Position numbers and translations under genes: made by a program. Of a stretch of DNA of 64,000 bases, positions 17,611-26,135 are shown piece after piece; the first letter of the stretch is position 1, and each line of letters opens with the position of its first letter. The DNA is from Pseudomonas sessilinigenes (GTDB taxonomy: Bacteria; Pseudomonadota; Gammaproteobacteria; Pseudomonadales; Pseudomonadaceae): the NCBI RefSeq assembly GCF_003850565.1, contig NZ_CP027706.1, forward strand, positions 3,720,001 through 3,784,000, in the 5' to 3' direction. The notes under the pieces are model-generated. The model was not told the DNA's origin. It ran no database searches and was given only the letters and a program-made list of their open reading frames with translations.

Positions 17611-18486
17611 TCAGCCGTTCTGGCGGATACCTGCCACCAGCCAAGGCTGGTTGTCGCCCGGGGCGCGTTCCATGTTCCAGCTTTCGCTGAACACTTCGCC
17701 CTGGTCGAAGCGCGAGGTCTTCGAAACACCGCTGAAGGTCAGGGTGGCGATGGTCTTGTCGGCACGATCGTCCACGCCTTCGAGCTGCACTTGCAGGTTG
17801 TCGATGTAGGTCGACTGGAAGCCGTCGCCCAGGTCGGCACGTTCCTGCTTGAGGAATTGCAGCATCTGCGGGGTCACGAACTCGGCGATCTTGTCCATTT
17901 CATTGGCGTCCCAGTGTTGCTGCAGGGACTGGAAGTGGTTGCGCGCCGCTTCGATGAAGCGTTCTTCGTTGAACCAGGCCGGAGCGTTGATCACAGGGCG
18001 GGCAGCAGGGGCTGCGGAGCCGCCGAAGATCGAACCGCCAGCCGGTGCCTGGGGCTGGAAGGCTTCGCGTTGCATGGGGGCGTGGCCGGCCGGAGCGAAT
18101 TGCTCCTGTTGCTTGCGGCGACGAGCGGCAATGAAGCGGAAGATCACGAACGCGATGACCGCCATGATCAGGATGTCGAAGATCTGCATGCCCTGGAAGC
18201 CGCCGCCCATGAACATGGAGGCCAGCAGGCCGCCTGCGGCGATACCGGCCAGGGGGCCGAGCCAGCGCGAAGCACCGCCGGCCTTGGCTGCTGCACCCGC
18301 GGCACCGGCTGCACCAGCAGTGGCGGCAGCGGCAGGAGCGCCCGGAGCGGTGGGTGCCGCCTGGCGAGCCTGGTGGGTCGGGGCAGCGCCGGCGCTTTTG
18401 CCGCCACCGAAGCGCTTGGCATTGGCGTCGAGGCTCATCGTCAAGCCGATGCACAGCGCCATGGCGATGCTAAGAAAACGTTTCAT
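17611..18486 (-). CDS. Tim44-like domain protein with signal/membrane segments
   Basis: A 291-residue protein when started at the ATG at 18486, preceded by GGGAA; an ATG at 18501 lacks a ribosome-binding site. It has an N-terminal signal segment (MKRFLSIAMALCIGLTMSLDANA), a low-complexity Ala/Pro/Gly stretch to about residue 80, two hydrophobic segments near residues 85-125 (LGPLAGIAAGGLLASMF and IFDILIMAVIAFVIFRFIAA), and a C-terminal Tim44-like domain from about residue 165 (PAWFNEERFIEAARNHFQSLQQHWD). Bacterial Tim44-like proteins are membrane-associated and mostly uncharacterised. The gene is transcribed alone, with its own terminator. Confidence 0.88.
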   Translation of the reverse strand: MKRFLSIAMALCIGLTMSLDANAKRFGGGKSAGAAPTHQARQAAPTAPGAPAAAATAGAAGAAGAAAKAGGASRWLGPLAGIAAGGLLASMFMGGGFQGMQIFDILIMAVIAFVIFRFIAARRRKQQEQFAPAGHAPMQREAFQPQAPAGGSIFGGSAAPAARPVINAPAWFNEERFIEAARNHFQSLQQHWDANEMDKIAEFVTPQMLQFLKQERADLGDGFQSTYIDNLQVQLEGVDDRADKTIATLTFSGVSKTSRFDQGEVFSESWNMERAPGDNQPWLVAGIRQNG

Positions 18487-18664
18487 AAAGGGTATTCCCA
18501 TTTGTGGATGGCACGCGCGCCATATTGCACAGGTGACGTGTCAGTGGCGAGCGGCATAATGTTTCGGGCTTTTGCCTGACAGGCCTGGTTCAGTCCCATC
18601 TGAAATCATGCTCGCCGATGTGGTTTTGCCTGGGGGAAGCCGCTTTGGTTTCCTTCCAGGACCT

Positions 18665-19105
18665 TCAGCGCCGTAGTGCCAGCACTACCACGCCGGCAGT
18701 GATCAGGCCGATCCCGCCCCATTGCCGCAGGTCGAGTTTCTCCCCTAGCAGTGTCACGCCGATGATCGCGACGAACACCACGCTGAGCTTGTCCACCGGC
18801 GCCACCAGCGAGGCGGGGCCCAGCTTGAGGGCGCGGTAGTAGCACAGCCAGGAAGCCCCTGTGGCCAGCCCGGACAGCAGCAGGAACAGGTAGCTCTTGG
18901 TAGAAATCGATTCCAGGGACTGATATTGGCCCGTTGCGTACAAAATCAAGGCCAGGCTCACCAGCACCACCCCTGTTCGCAACAGGGTGGCGAAGTCGGA
19001 ATTGACGTTCTCGATGCCGACTTTGCCGAAGATCGCCGTCAATGCGGCGAAAATTGCCGACAGTAACGCCCAGAATGTCCACGACGAAAAAAAGCCTGAA
19101 CCCAT
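18665..19105 (-). CDS. EamA/DMT-type small membrane transporter
   Basis: A 146-residue protein with five hydrophobic segments, the size of one EamA repeat (half of a usual ten-segment drug/metabolite transporter). Landmarks are FWALLSAIFAALTAIFGKVGIE at the start and ALKLGPASLVAPVDKLSVVFVAIIGVTLLGEKL near residues 92-125, the classic EamA signature. Such short forms act as dimers. The substrate is unknown; family members move metabolites or drugs. It follows uvrD on the same strand with a long REP-like hairpin between, so co-transcription is uncertain. Confidence 0.85.
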   Translation of the reverse strand: MGSGFFSSWTFWALLSAIFAALTAIFGKVGIENVNSDFATLLRTGVVLVSLALILYATGQYQSLESISTKSYLFLLLSGLATGASWLCYYRALKLGPASLVAPVDKLSVVFVAIIGVTLLGEKLDLRQWGGIGLITAGVVVLALRR

Positions 19106-19133
19106 GCTCGTGCTTCCTTTTGGCGGTTTGGGC

Positions 19134-19178
19134 CCGGCTTGCCGATGAAGGGCAGGGGCGCCTTCACCGACAAGCCGG
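19134..19178. repeat. REP-like long hairpin downstream of uvrD
   Basis: Arms CCGGCTTGCCGATGAAGG (19134-19151) and CCTTCACCGACAAGCCGG (19161-19178) pair over 18 bases with two G-U-type mismatches around a nine-base loop. No U-tract follows. The sequence resembles palindromes scattered between genes in fluorescent pseudomonads. Confidence 0.7.
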
Positions 19179-19192
19179 CTGCTGCTGGGAGA

Positions 19193-21376
19193 TTAGATGG
19201 CTTCCAGCTTGGCGTAGCCAAGCATCAGCCATTTGCTGCCTTCGCTGAAGTTGACCTGGACCCGGGCCTGGGCTCCGGCGCCCTCGAAGTTGAGGATCAC
19301 GCCGTCGCCGAACACCGAGTGGCGCACGGCCTGGCCAAGGCTCAGGCCGGTGTCCGGGATGGCGCTGCCGCTGAACAGGCTGCTGGTGCTCTGGGACTGG
19401 CCACCACCGAAAGGCCGGCTGACGCTGTTGGACAGGCGTACTTCCTGGATCAGCCCCTTGGGCACTTCACGTACGAAACGCGACACCTTGTTGTAGGTTT
19501 CACTGCCGTACAGGCGACGGGTTTCGGCGTAGGTCATGACCAGGTTCTGCATGGCCCGGGTGATACCGACATAGGCCAGGCGGCGTTCTTCCTCCAGGCG
19601 GCCCGGCTCTTCCAGGCTCATCTTGTGGGGGAACAGGCCTTCTTCCATGCCCACCAGGAACACATAGGGGAATTCCAGGCCCTTGGCGCTGTGCAGGGTC
19701 ATCAGCTGGATGCTGTCTTCGTGCTCGTCGGCCTGGGCATCGCCGGCTTCCAGGGAAGCATGGCCGAGGAAGGCCGCCAGGGGCGTCAGGTCCTCGTCTT
19801 CCTCGGTGTTCTCGAAGTTGCGCGCAGCGCTGACCAGTTCCTCGAGGTTTTCCACCCGGGCCTGGCCTTTCTCGCCTTTTTCCGCTTCGTGATAGGCAAT
19901 CAGCCCCGACTGCTCGATCACCGTCTGGGTCATCAGGTGCAGGGGCATGTCCAGGGTCTTGGCCGCCAGGTTCTCGATCAGCTCGATGAACGCGCCAAGG
20001 GCACCGGCCGCACGACCGGTCAGGCCTTTATTGGCCACCAGTTGGCGCATGGCTTCCCACATCGACACATCGCTGTGGCGGGCATGCTCGCGGATCGCCT
20101 CGACGGTCTTTTCGCCGATGCCCCGGGCCGGGACGTTGATCACTCGCTCCAGCGCTGCGTCGTTGCCGCGGCCTTCCAGCAGGCGCAGGTAGGCCATGGC
20201 GTTCTTGATCTCGGCGCGCTCGAAGAAGCGCTGGCCGCCATAGATGCGGTACGGGATGCGTTCGCGCAGCAAGGCTTCCTCCAGCACCCGGGACTGGGCG
20301 TTGGAGCGGTAGAGAATGGCGATATCGCTGCGGGCCAGGCCGGTCTTGAGCGCGCTCTCGATGGTTTCCACCACGTAGCGGGCTTCATCGTGTTCGTTGA
20401 AGGCGGCATACAGGTTGATGGCCTCGCCATCGCCGCCGTCGGTCCACAGTTCCTTGCCCAGGCGCCCGGTATTGTTGGCGATCAGGGCGTTGGCGGCCTT
20501 GAGGATGCCGGCGGTGGAGCGGTAGTTCTGCTCCAGGCGGATCACTTCGGTGTCCGGGAAGTCGTCGGAGTACTGGTGGATGTTCTCGATCTTCGCCCCG
20601 CGCCAGCCGTAGATCGACTGGTCATCGTCGCCCACCACCATCAGGCTTTCGCCACCCTTGGCCAGCAGTCGCAACCAGGCGTACTGCACGGCGTTGGTGT
20701 CCTGGAACTCGTCCACCAGCACATGGCGAAAACGCTTCTGGTAGTGCGCCAGCAAGCCCGGATGGTCGCGCCACAGGTCCAGGGCGCGCAGCAGCAGCTC
20801 GGAGAAGTCGATGACTCCCGCACGCTGGCAGGCGGCCTCGTAGGCTTCGTAGATGCTGCGCATGGTGGCCAGGAACAGGTCGCCACTGGCCTGGATGTGC
20901 TGCGGGCGCAGGCCCTCGTCTTTCTGGCCGTTGATGAACCACTGGGCCTGGCGGGCCGGCCAGCGCTGTTCATCCAGGCCCAGCTCGCGGATCACCCGCT
21001 TGACCAGGCGTTGCTGGTCGTCGCTGTCGAGGATCTGGAAGGTCTGGCTCAGGCCGGCTTCCTGCCAGTGGGCCCGCAGCAGGCGGTGGGCCAGGCCGTG
21101 GAAGGTGCCGACCCACATGCCCGCGGGGTTGATGCCCAGCAATTGCTCGATACGGTGGCGCATCTCGGCCGCCGCCTTGTTGGTGAAGGTCACCGACAGG
21201 ATCGAGTGGGGCGAGGCGTTCTCGACCTGGATCAGCCAGGCGATACGGTGCACCAGCACACGGGTTTTGCCGGAACCAGCGCCGGCCAGGACCAACTGAC
21301 GACCCAGGGAGGCCGCTACGGCCTGGCGTTGGGCGTCGTTGAGGGAATTCAACAGGAGGGAGAGATCATCGCGCAT
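19193..21376 (-). CDS. uvrD: DNA helicase II UvrD
   Basis: Superfamily 1A 3'-5' helicase for nucleotide-excision and mismatch repair. The 727 residues match the family length. Motifs in order are LNDAQRQAV (Q motif), LAGAGSGKTRVLVHRI (Walker A, near residue 30), TFTNKAAAEMRHR (Ia), LVDEFQDTNAVQ (II, near residue 218), VVGDDDQSIYGWRGA (III), LEQNYRST (IV), LMTLHSAKGLEFPYVFLVGMEEG (V) and ERRLAYVGITRAM (VI). The C-terminal 100 residues include the usual glycine/serine-rich linker and a short Tudor-like end. It is divergent from the PAS-GGDEF-EAL gene. Confidence 0.96.
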   Translation of the reverse strand: MRDDLSLLLNSLNDAQRQAVAASLGRQLVLAGAGSGKTRVLVHRIAWLIQVENASPHSILSVTFTNKAAAEMRHRIEQLLGINPAGMWVGTFHGLAHRLLRAHWQEAGLSQTFQILDSDDQQRLVKRVIRELGLDEQRWPARQAQWFINGQKDEGLRPQHIQASGDLFLATMRSIYEAYEAACQRAGVIDFSELLLRALDLWRDHPGLLAHYQKRFRHVLVDEFQDTNAVQYAWLRLLAKGGESLMVVGDDDQSIYGWRGAKIENIHQYSDDFPDTEVIRLEQNYRSTAGILKAANALIANNTGRLGKELWTDGGDGEAINLYAAFNEHDEARYVVETIESALKTGLARSDIAILYRSNAQSRVLEEALLRERIPYRIYGGQRFFERAEIKNAMAYLRLLEGRGNDAALERVINVPARGIGEKTVEAIREHARHSDVSMWEAMRQLVANKGLTGRAAGALGAFIELIENLAAKTLDMPLHLMTQTVIEQSGLIAYHEAEKGEKGQARVENLEELVSAARNFENTEEDEDLTPLAAFLGHASLEAGDAQADEHEDSIQLMTLHSAKGLEFPYVFLVGMEEGLFPHKMSLEEPGRLEEERRLAYVGITRAMQNLVMTYAETRRLYGSETYNKVSRFVREVPKGLIQEVRLSNSVSRPFGGGQSQSTSSLFSGSAIPDTGLSLGQAVRHSVFGDGVILNFEGAGAQARVQVNFSEGSKWLMLGYAKLEAI

Positions 21377-21623
21377 CGGCGCATTCTAGGGGCGCGCGCC
21401 ACCCCGGGCAAACCCGGCTTTGCATTAGCCGATAAAACAACCGTGAGGGACGACTGGCTGGTCACGAGCCGCAGCCATTGGCGCTTCTCGCCTGGACGCT
21501 TTGCAGAGCGATCTTGCGAGGATTTGTTTTATCGATTTTATGACTTGGGGCAGTTTGGCTCGCGCCTTTGCTTGTGTATGCTCCGGCGACGTTTCAGGCT
21601 CAACCATTATAAGAACACTGCCT

Positions 21624-24488
21624 ATGACACCTATTTCCGACCTGTCGGGGCCTTTCATGGAGCCCCGGGTCATCCGCCAGCACTATGCCGTCGAGATTGC
21701 AGTGGAGCGTACGCGCCTGCTGTATCAAGGGTCGTTGTTGCCGACGCTGTTCATGCTGCTCAACGGCCTGGTCTGTACCTGGCTGCTCTGGAGCCCCTCG
21801 CGTTATCTGCTGCTCAGCGTGTGGATGGTCTGGTTGCTGGCCCTGGTGGCCTTGCGCGTGATCCAGGTGGCAGCCTTCGATTCGGCGATTCCCAGCCGGC
21901 AGGCACAACCGGTCTGGCTGCGCATGTTCCTGCTGGGGTCCACGGTCAGTGGCTTGACCCTGGCCTGTGCAGGCATTGCCCTGGTGCCCACCGACAGCTT
22001 CCTGCAGCAGTCCTGGGTCTTCGGTTTGATTGGCGCGGCGATCCTTTCCGCCAGCGTGGCCTATGCCGTCAGCCTGAAGGCCTTCTTGTCATTCACCCTT
22101 CCTTGCCTGTTGCCAGCGATCGCCTACCTGTTCTGGGGCGGCGATGAACAGCAGCGCGGCTGGGGCTGGCTGGGGTTGATCTTGCTGGCCTCATTGAGTG
22201 TTGTGGCCTGGCAGGTCAATCGCCTGATCCAACGCGGCCTGCTACGGCGTTTCCAGAACCAGGCGCTGATCGAGCACTTGCAGGATGCCCAAAGTCGCAG
22301 CGGGCAACTCAATCGCGAACTGGCCCGGGAGGTGGAGCAGCGCCGGCGTGCCGAGGAGCAACTGCGCGAGGCCCAGGCCGGGCTGGAGCAGCGAGTGGTC
22401 CAGCGCAGCCTGGAGCTGGACGCCGCCAACCAGGCCCTGAGCAAGAGCGAGGCGCGCCTGGCCCTGGCGCTCAATGCCAGTGAGCTGGGGTTGTGGGACT
22501 GGAACCTGCAGACCGATGAAGTCCATCACACCCAGATCAAGGAGCTGTTCGGCCTGGAGCCGGAAGGGGTCACGGCGATGCTCAGCCACCTGAAGCCGCG
22601 CCTGCACCCGGAGGACCTGCCCACGCTGAGGCGCGCCCTGGTGGAGCATTTGAAGGGGCGCAGCGAGGATTACCAGGTGGAGTACCGAGTGCTGCATGGT
22701 GCCGGCCACTGGGTATGGATCGAGGATCGCGGGCGGGCCGTGGAGCGCAGCCCCGACGGCCGGGTCCTGCGCATGGCCGGCACGCGTCGCGATATCAGTG
22801 CCGACAAGGAACTGGAGGTACAACGCAACCTGGCGGCTACCGTGTTCGAGGCGGCCAGCGAGGGCATCGTCATCCTCGACCCCGATTACGTGCTGATCGC
22901 GGCCAACCAGGCATTCAGCCAGGTCACCGGCTTCCAGATCGAGGACATGCTCGGCTGCAACGTGGTGGAGTTGCCCTGCAGCCGCGATGCCCGGCGCCAT
23001 TACCCCTTGATCCACCAGGCCCTGGAACAGCACGGCAGCTGGCAGGGCGAGCTGGTGGAAACCCGCAAGAACGGCGAGCTCTATCCGCAGTGGCTGCAAC
23101 TGAACGTGGTGCGTGACAGGCGGGGGAAAGTCCGCCATATCGTGGGTTTCTTCGCCGATCTTTCGGCTCGAAGGGAGTCCGAGGAGCGCATGCGCTACCT
23201 CACGCACTATGACGAGCTCACCGGGCTGGCCAACCGCTCGCTGTTTCGCGAACGCTTGCGCGAAGCCCACCAGCGGGTGCGCCAGGGTGGACGTAGCCTG
23301 GCCCTGCTGCACATCAACCTGGATCGCTTCAAGCTGCTCAATGACAGCCTGGGCCATGAGGTGGCCGACCAACTGCTGCAGAAAATGGCCCGCCGCCTGG
23401 TCAACGCCCTACCGGAGGCCGACACCATCGCCCGTTTGTCCGGGGATGAGTTTGCTGTGCTGTTCGACGCCTACGGCAGCCTGTCGAGCCTGACCCGCGT
23501 CGCCACGCGGTTGCTGAGCAAGTTGCGCCTGCCAATCACCGTAGAGGGCCATGAACTGGTGGTCAGCGCCTCCATGGGCATCAGCATGCTGCCGGACAGC
23601 GCCCGGGAGATCGCCGCCCTGGTCAGCCAGGCGAACATGGCCATGGCCCATGCCAAGCATTTGGGGGGCAACAACTTCCAGTTCTATACCGAGAGTTTGC
23701 AAGCCAGCACCCTGGAGCGCCTGCAACTGGAGAACCAGTTGCGCAAGGCCATCGAGGATGACCAGCTGATGGTGTTCTATCAGCCCAAGCTGTGCCTGGC
23801 TACGGGGCGACTCAATGCCGCCGAGGCCCTGGTGCGTTGGGAGCACCCGATCCTGGGACGGGTACCACCAGGGGACTTCATCGGGCTGGCCGAGGAGACC
23901 GGGCTGATCGGCCCCATCGGCGAGTTCGTGCTGCGCCAGGCTTGTCGCCAGGCCTGCCAGTGGCAGCGCCAGGGGCTGGAGCCGATCCGGGTCTCGGTGA
24001 ACCTCTCGGTGTACCAGTTGCGCCAGGGCAAGCTGGTGAGCCTGGTGCGCCAGGTGCTGGAGGAAACCGGGCTGGAGCCGCACCTGCTCGAACTGGAGCT
24101 GACCGAAAGCCAGTTGCTCGACAGTGTCGAGCACATCATCGCGACCTTCCAGCAACTGCGTGACCTGGGGGTCAAGCTGGCGATCGACGACTTTGGCACG
24201 GGCTATTCCTCCCTGAGCTACCTCAAGCGCATCCCGGTGGACTACGTGAAGATCGACCAGGCCTTCATCCGTGGCCTGGCAGAGGGCGGTGAAGATGCGG
24301 CCATTACCCGGGCGATCATTGCCATGGCCCACGGCTTGTCCTTGAAGGTGGTGGCGGAGGGGGTCGAGGAACCGGCCCAGTTGGCCTTCCTGCGGGCCGA
24401 ACAGTGTGACGAAGTGCAGGGCTACCTGATCAGCCGCCCGGTGGACGCCCAGGGCCTTGCGTTGCTGTTGCAGGCCCAGTCGCGCTAG
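21624..24488 (+). CDS. membrane PAS-GGDEF-EAL cyclic-di-GMP protein
   Basis: A 954-residue protein; I place the start at the ATG at 21624 because the longer frame enters promoter-like sequence. Order of parts: five or six membrane segments at about residues 25-195, a coiled coil (about 205-270, AQSRSGQLNRELAREVEQRRR), two PAS domains (about 275-395 and 400-520), GGDEF at about 525-690 and EAL at about 700-950. The GGDEF active site reads S606-GDEF. The EAL domain looks catalytically complete: E734ALVRW, ELTES, DDFGTGYSSLSYLKR and VAEGVE. It should make or, more probably, degrade c-di-GMP in response to a membrane or PAS-bound signal. No adjacent partner gene is seen. Confidence 0.93.
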   Translation: MTPISDLSGPFMEPRVIRQHYAVEIAVERTRLLYQGSLLPTLFMLLNGLVCTWLLWSPSRYLLLSVWMVWLLALVALRVIQVAAFDSAIPSRQAQPVWLRMFLLGSTVSGLTLACAGIALVPTDSFLQQSWVFGLIGAAILSASVAYAVSLKAFLSFTLPCLLPAIAYLFWGGDEQQRGWGWLGLILLASLSVVAWQVNRLIQRGLLRRFQNQALIEHLQDAQSRSGQLNRELAREVEQRRRAEEQLREAQAGLEQRVVQRSLELDAANQALSKSEARLALALNASELGLWDWNLQTDEVHHTQIKELFGLEPEGVTAMLSHLKPRLHPEDLPTLRRALVEHLKGRSEDYQVEYRVLHGAGHWVWIEDRGRAVERSPDGRVLRMAGTRRDISADKELEVQRNLAATVFEAASEGIVILDPDYVLIAANQAFSQVTGFQIEDMLGCNVVELPCSRDARRHYPLIHQALEQHGSWQGELVETRKNGELYPQWLQLNVVRDRRGKVRHIVGFFADLSARRESEERMRYLTHYDELTGLANRSLFRERLREAHQRVRQGGRSLALLHINLDRFKLLNDSLGHEVADQLLQKMARRLVNALPEADTIARLSGDEFAVLFDAYGSLSSLTRVATRLLSKLRLPITVEGHELVVSASMGISMLPDSAREIAALVSQANMAMAHAKHLGGNNFQFYTESLQASTLERLQLENQLRKAIEDDQLMVFYQPKLCLATGRLNAAEALVRWEHPILGRVPPGDFIGLAEETGLIGPIGEFVLRQACRQACQWQRQGLEPIRVSVNLSVYQLRQGKLVSLVRQVLEETGLEPHLLELELTESQLLDSVEHIIATFQQLRDLGVKLAIDDFGTGYSSLSYLKRIPVDYVKIDQAFIRGLAEGGEDAAITRAIIAMAHGLSLKVVAEGVEEPAQLAFLRAEQCDEVQGYLISRPVDAQGLALLLQAQSR

Positions 24489-24592
24489 TGCCGGCATTCC
24501 CCGCCAAAACGGCTACATGCAGCGTACCCGGCTGAATATGGGGGGTAGCCAGGCAACTTCCTGATGCATTGAGCAGGCAAAAAGCCAATTCA

Positions 24593-24607
24593 TGTAGTAT
24601 AACTACA
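24593..24607. promoter_or_regulatory. HexR-type operator palindrome before the RpiR-family gene
   Basis: TGTAGT-ATA-ACTACA is a perfect 6-3-6 inverted repeat and matches the proteobacterial HexR consensus as I remember it (TGTAATwwwATTACA type). It lies about 48 bases before the TTG start and overlaps TATAAC (24598-24603), a possible -10 element. Autorepression by the downstream regulator is the simplest reading. Confidence 0.72.
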
Positions 24608-24655
24608 AGCTTGCTACATCTCCCGGCACCTGCCGATAACAATGAGTCCCAGCCC

Positions 24656-25522
24656 TTGAACCTGTTGCAGCACATCGCCCAGTCACGTCATCTGTTACGC
24701 AAATCGGAACTCAAGGTCGCCGATCACGTGCTCCTCGATCCTGCGGCCGTAATGCACAGCTCCATGGCGGACCTGGCTCATAGTGTGGGTATCAGCGAGC
24801 CGACCATCGTGCGCTTCTGCCGGGCCATCGGCTGCTCGGGGTTCCAGGACCTGAAGCTCAAGCTGGCGCAGAGCCTTGCCGCCGGTGCCAGCTTTGGCCA
24901 GTTCGCGATCCATGAAGACGATTCGGTCGCCGACTACAGCCTGAAGATCTTCGACACCACCCTGCACACTCTGATGGAGGTTCGCGAGAAGCTCGACCCG
25001 GTGGAGTTGCAGCGTGCCGTCACCCTCATGTCCCAGGCCCAGCGCGTGGAGTTCTACGGCTTTGGCGCTTCCGGCGCCGTGGCGGCGGACGCCCAGCACA
25101 AGTTCTTCCGCCTGCTGCTGACGGCGGCGGCGTATTCCGACCCGCACATGCAGGCCATGTCGGCGGTCACCCTCAAACCCTCGGACGTCGCGATCTGCAT
25201 CTCCCAGTCCGGGCGCTCCAAGGATCTGCTGATCACCGCCAACCTGGTGCGTGAAAGCGGCGCCAACCTGATCACCCTGTGCCCGAGCCAGACGCCGCTG
25301 GCCGAATTGTCCACGGTCAACCTGGCCATCGACGTGCACGAGGACACCGAGATCTATACCCCGCTGACCTCGCGCATCGCCCACCTGGTGGTGATCGACG
25401 TCCTGGCCATGGGCGTGGCGATGGCCCGCGGCCCGAGCCTGGTCAACCACCTCAAGAGCGTGAAGCGCAGCTTGCGCAGCCTGCGCCTGTCGCCCAAGGC
25501 GGTCAAAGCCCTGGACGACTGA
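24656..25522 (+). CDS. MurR/RpiR-family regulator, HexR-like paralogue
   Basis: DNA-binding regulator with an N-terminal helix-turn-helix (about residues 1-80; SMADLAHSVGISEPTIVRFCRAIGCSGFQDLKLKLA) and a C-terminal sugar-isomerase (SIS) domain (about 120-260; VEFYGFGASGAVAADAQHKFF and ICISQSGRSKDL). I start it at the TTG at 24656, which gives MNLLQHIAQSR and 288 residues; the longer frame runs through the operator. It is probably the homologue of a second HexR-like gene near pycR in pseudomonads, not of the copy beside zwf-pgl-eda. HexR binds KDPG; whether this paralogue does is unknown. Between it and pycR lie two unrelated genes and no zwf. Confidence 0.85.
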   Translation: MNLLQHIAQSRHLLRKSELKVADHVLLDPAAVMHSSMADLAHSVGISEPTIVRFCRAIGCSGFQDLKLKLAQSLAAGASFGQFAIHEDDSVADYSLKIFDTTLHTLMEVREKLDPVELQRAVTLMSQAQRVEFYGFGASGAVAADAQHKFFRLLLTAAAYSDPHMQAMSAVTLKPSDVAICISQSGRSKDLLITANLVRESGANLITLCPSQTPLAELSTVNLAIDVHEDTEIYTPLTSRIAHLVVIDVLAMGVAMARGPSLVNHLKSVKRSLRSLRLSPKAVKALDD

Positions 25523-25538
25523 GCTGACAGCATCCCGC

Positions 25539-26000
25539 CTAGGGCAACGAGGCATCGTCCTGGTCGTCGAGATCGTCCGGTTTCACTTCCGCCAGGGTCC
25601 CTGCCGCATTTTCGCTGAGGCTGCGGGCCTGGCTCAGGGCCGCATTGTCTGGCTGGAAGTCCAGCAGTTGTTGCGCCGCCAGCAATTGCTCGCTGGCCTC
25701 CTCCAGCCGTACCAGCTCTTCGCCATAACCTTCGTAGTCAGTGTCGTCGTCCGACAGGTCGTCGATGCGCCGCTGCTTGGCGCTCAGGTTGGTATGGATT
25801 CTTTCCAGCAGATCCTGTTGCTCGACGATTTCGTCGATGACTTCGTCGACGTCATCAGGGTCGGCCGCAGCCATAGGGACTGGCTCCTGGTCGCCATTGG
25901 CGGTGAGGGTGGCCAGGGCGTCGTCTTTGTCCAGGCTGAAGATCGTGGATTGCCCGGCAGATACTGCGTCGAGGGCTTTTTCGTGGTCGGGGGTGGCCAT
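25539..26000 (-). CDS. small acidic coiled-coil protein of unknown function
   Basis: A 153-residue protein starting at the ATG at 26000, with GGAG nine bases before it. Almost a quarter of its residues are Asp or Glu. A helical stretch at about residues 55-120 (VDEVIDEIVEQQDLLERIHTNLSAKQRRIDDL and YGEELVRLEEASEQLLAAQQLLDF) has heptad-like hydrophobic spacing. There is no signal peptide, membrane segment or catalytic motif. It converges on the RpiR-family gene with 16 bases between the stops, and is divergent from the unknown 578-residue gene. I do not recognise it. Confidence 0.75.
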   Translation of the reverse strand: MATPDHEKALDAVSAGQSTIFSLDKDDALATLTANGDQEPVPMAAADPDDVDEVIDEIVEQQDLLERIHTNLSAKQRRIDDLSDDDTDYEGYGEELVRLEEASEQLLAAQQLLDFQPDNAALSQARSLSENAAGTLAEVKPDDLDDQDDASLP

Positions 26001-26135
26001 GGCGGTGCTCTCCAAAAGGAAACAGGGATGGGTTGGTCCAGCTCAGTGCTGCGAGGGCGATAATAGGGAGCGCGGCTTTTCCGATTTACCGGAAATACGC
26101 GGAGGCGATGTCCACTTTTCAGGGAGCAGTGGTAG

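Noticed and set aside
19139..22147. A 1002-residue plus-strand frame opposite uvrD.
   Set aside because: Antisense shadow of uvrD that runs on into the GGDEF-EAL gene region; no coherent domain and no ribosome-binding site.
24569..24655. N-terminal extension of the RpiR-family regulator from the TTG at 24569.
   Set aside because: It would translate the operator and a probable -10 element; the TTG at 24656 gives the usual family start and length.
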